Of a DNA stretch of 17,370 nucleotides, positions 17,354-17,370 are shown in pieces. The notes beneath the pieces were generated by a model. It was not told the DNA's origin and did no database searches. It saw only the letters and a list, made by a program, of their open reading frames with translations. A program made the position numbers and the translations under genes. Within the stretch, counting starts at the first letter, position 1. Each line of letters begins with the position of its first letter. Origin of the DNA: Pseudomonadota bacterium (lineage in GTDB: Bacteria > Pseudomonadota > Alphaproteobacteria > Acetobacterales > Acetobacteraceae); contig JAJXSZ010000029.1 of the NCBI GenBank assembly GCA_021784255.1, positions 1-17,370 of the forward strand, given 5' to 3'.

Positions 17354-17370
17354 CGGATAGCGATGCAGAA

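Overview
The window looks like chromosomal DNA of a high-GC, GC-skewed-codon alphaproteobacterium. A member of the Rhodospirillales/Acetobacterales type would fit, but this is inferred from composition and gene families; no rRNA or other taxonomic marker is present. It is gene-dense, with short intergenic gaps, and I see no tRNA, rRNA, CRISPR array, insertion sequence or prophage.

Layout, left to right. (1) On the minus strand lie the N-terminal part of a DsbD/ScsB-type periplasmic thiol-disulfide protein, cut by the window edge, and, upstream of it, a complete prpC-type 2-methylcitrate synthase. (2) Divergent from these, on the plus strand, is an M20 metallo-amidohydrolase of the hippurate/N-acyl-amino-acid hydrolase type. 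It ends at a 15-bp perfect hairpin facing a convergent VOC (glyoxalase-fold) gene. (3) A plus-strand operon encodes a complete BMP-type ABC importer (double-NBD ATPase, two permeases, Tat-type binding protein) followed by an overlapping GNAT acetyltransferase. (4) Convergent with it is a minus-strand aerobic benzoyl-CoA (box) operon in the order alpha/beta hydrolase, boxC, boxB, boxA, 4HBT-type thioesterase. The two operons abut exactly: their stop codons are adjacent bases and form one palindrome. (5) Divergent from the box operon is an MBL-fold metallo-hydrolase, then a small unrecognised protein with a Cys...His...Asp layout like the YopT/AvrPphB (C58) cysteine proteases, then a convergent minus-strand dienelactone-hydrolase-family protein with an export signal.

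How the genes could work together. BoxA passes electrons from NADPH to the di-iron epoxidase BoxB, which epoxidises benzoyl-CoA. BoxC then opens the ring hydrolytically. The operon's thioesterase could recycle trapped or dead-end CoA esters. The alpha/beta hydrolase could act on an ester or lactone side product or a precursor. Benzoate-CoA ligase, the semialdehyde dehydrogenase (BoxD) and the regulator BoxR are not in the window and must lie elsewhere if the pathway works. The nearby amidohydrolase raises the possibility that benzoyl conjugates such as hippurate feed the pathway; that is inference only.

The most unusual items are the C58-like small protein, the stop-codon palindrome between the two operons, the perfect hairpin between boxB and boxA, and the AT-rich promoter-like island inside the 3' end of the alpha/beta hydrolase gene just upstream of boxC.
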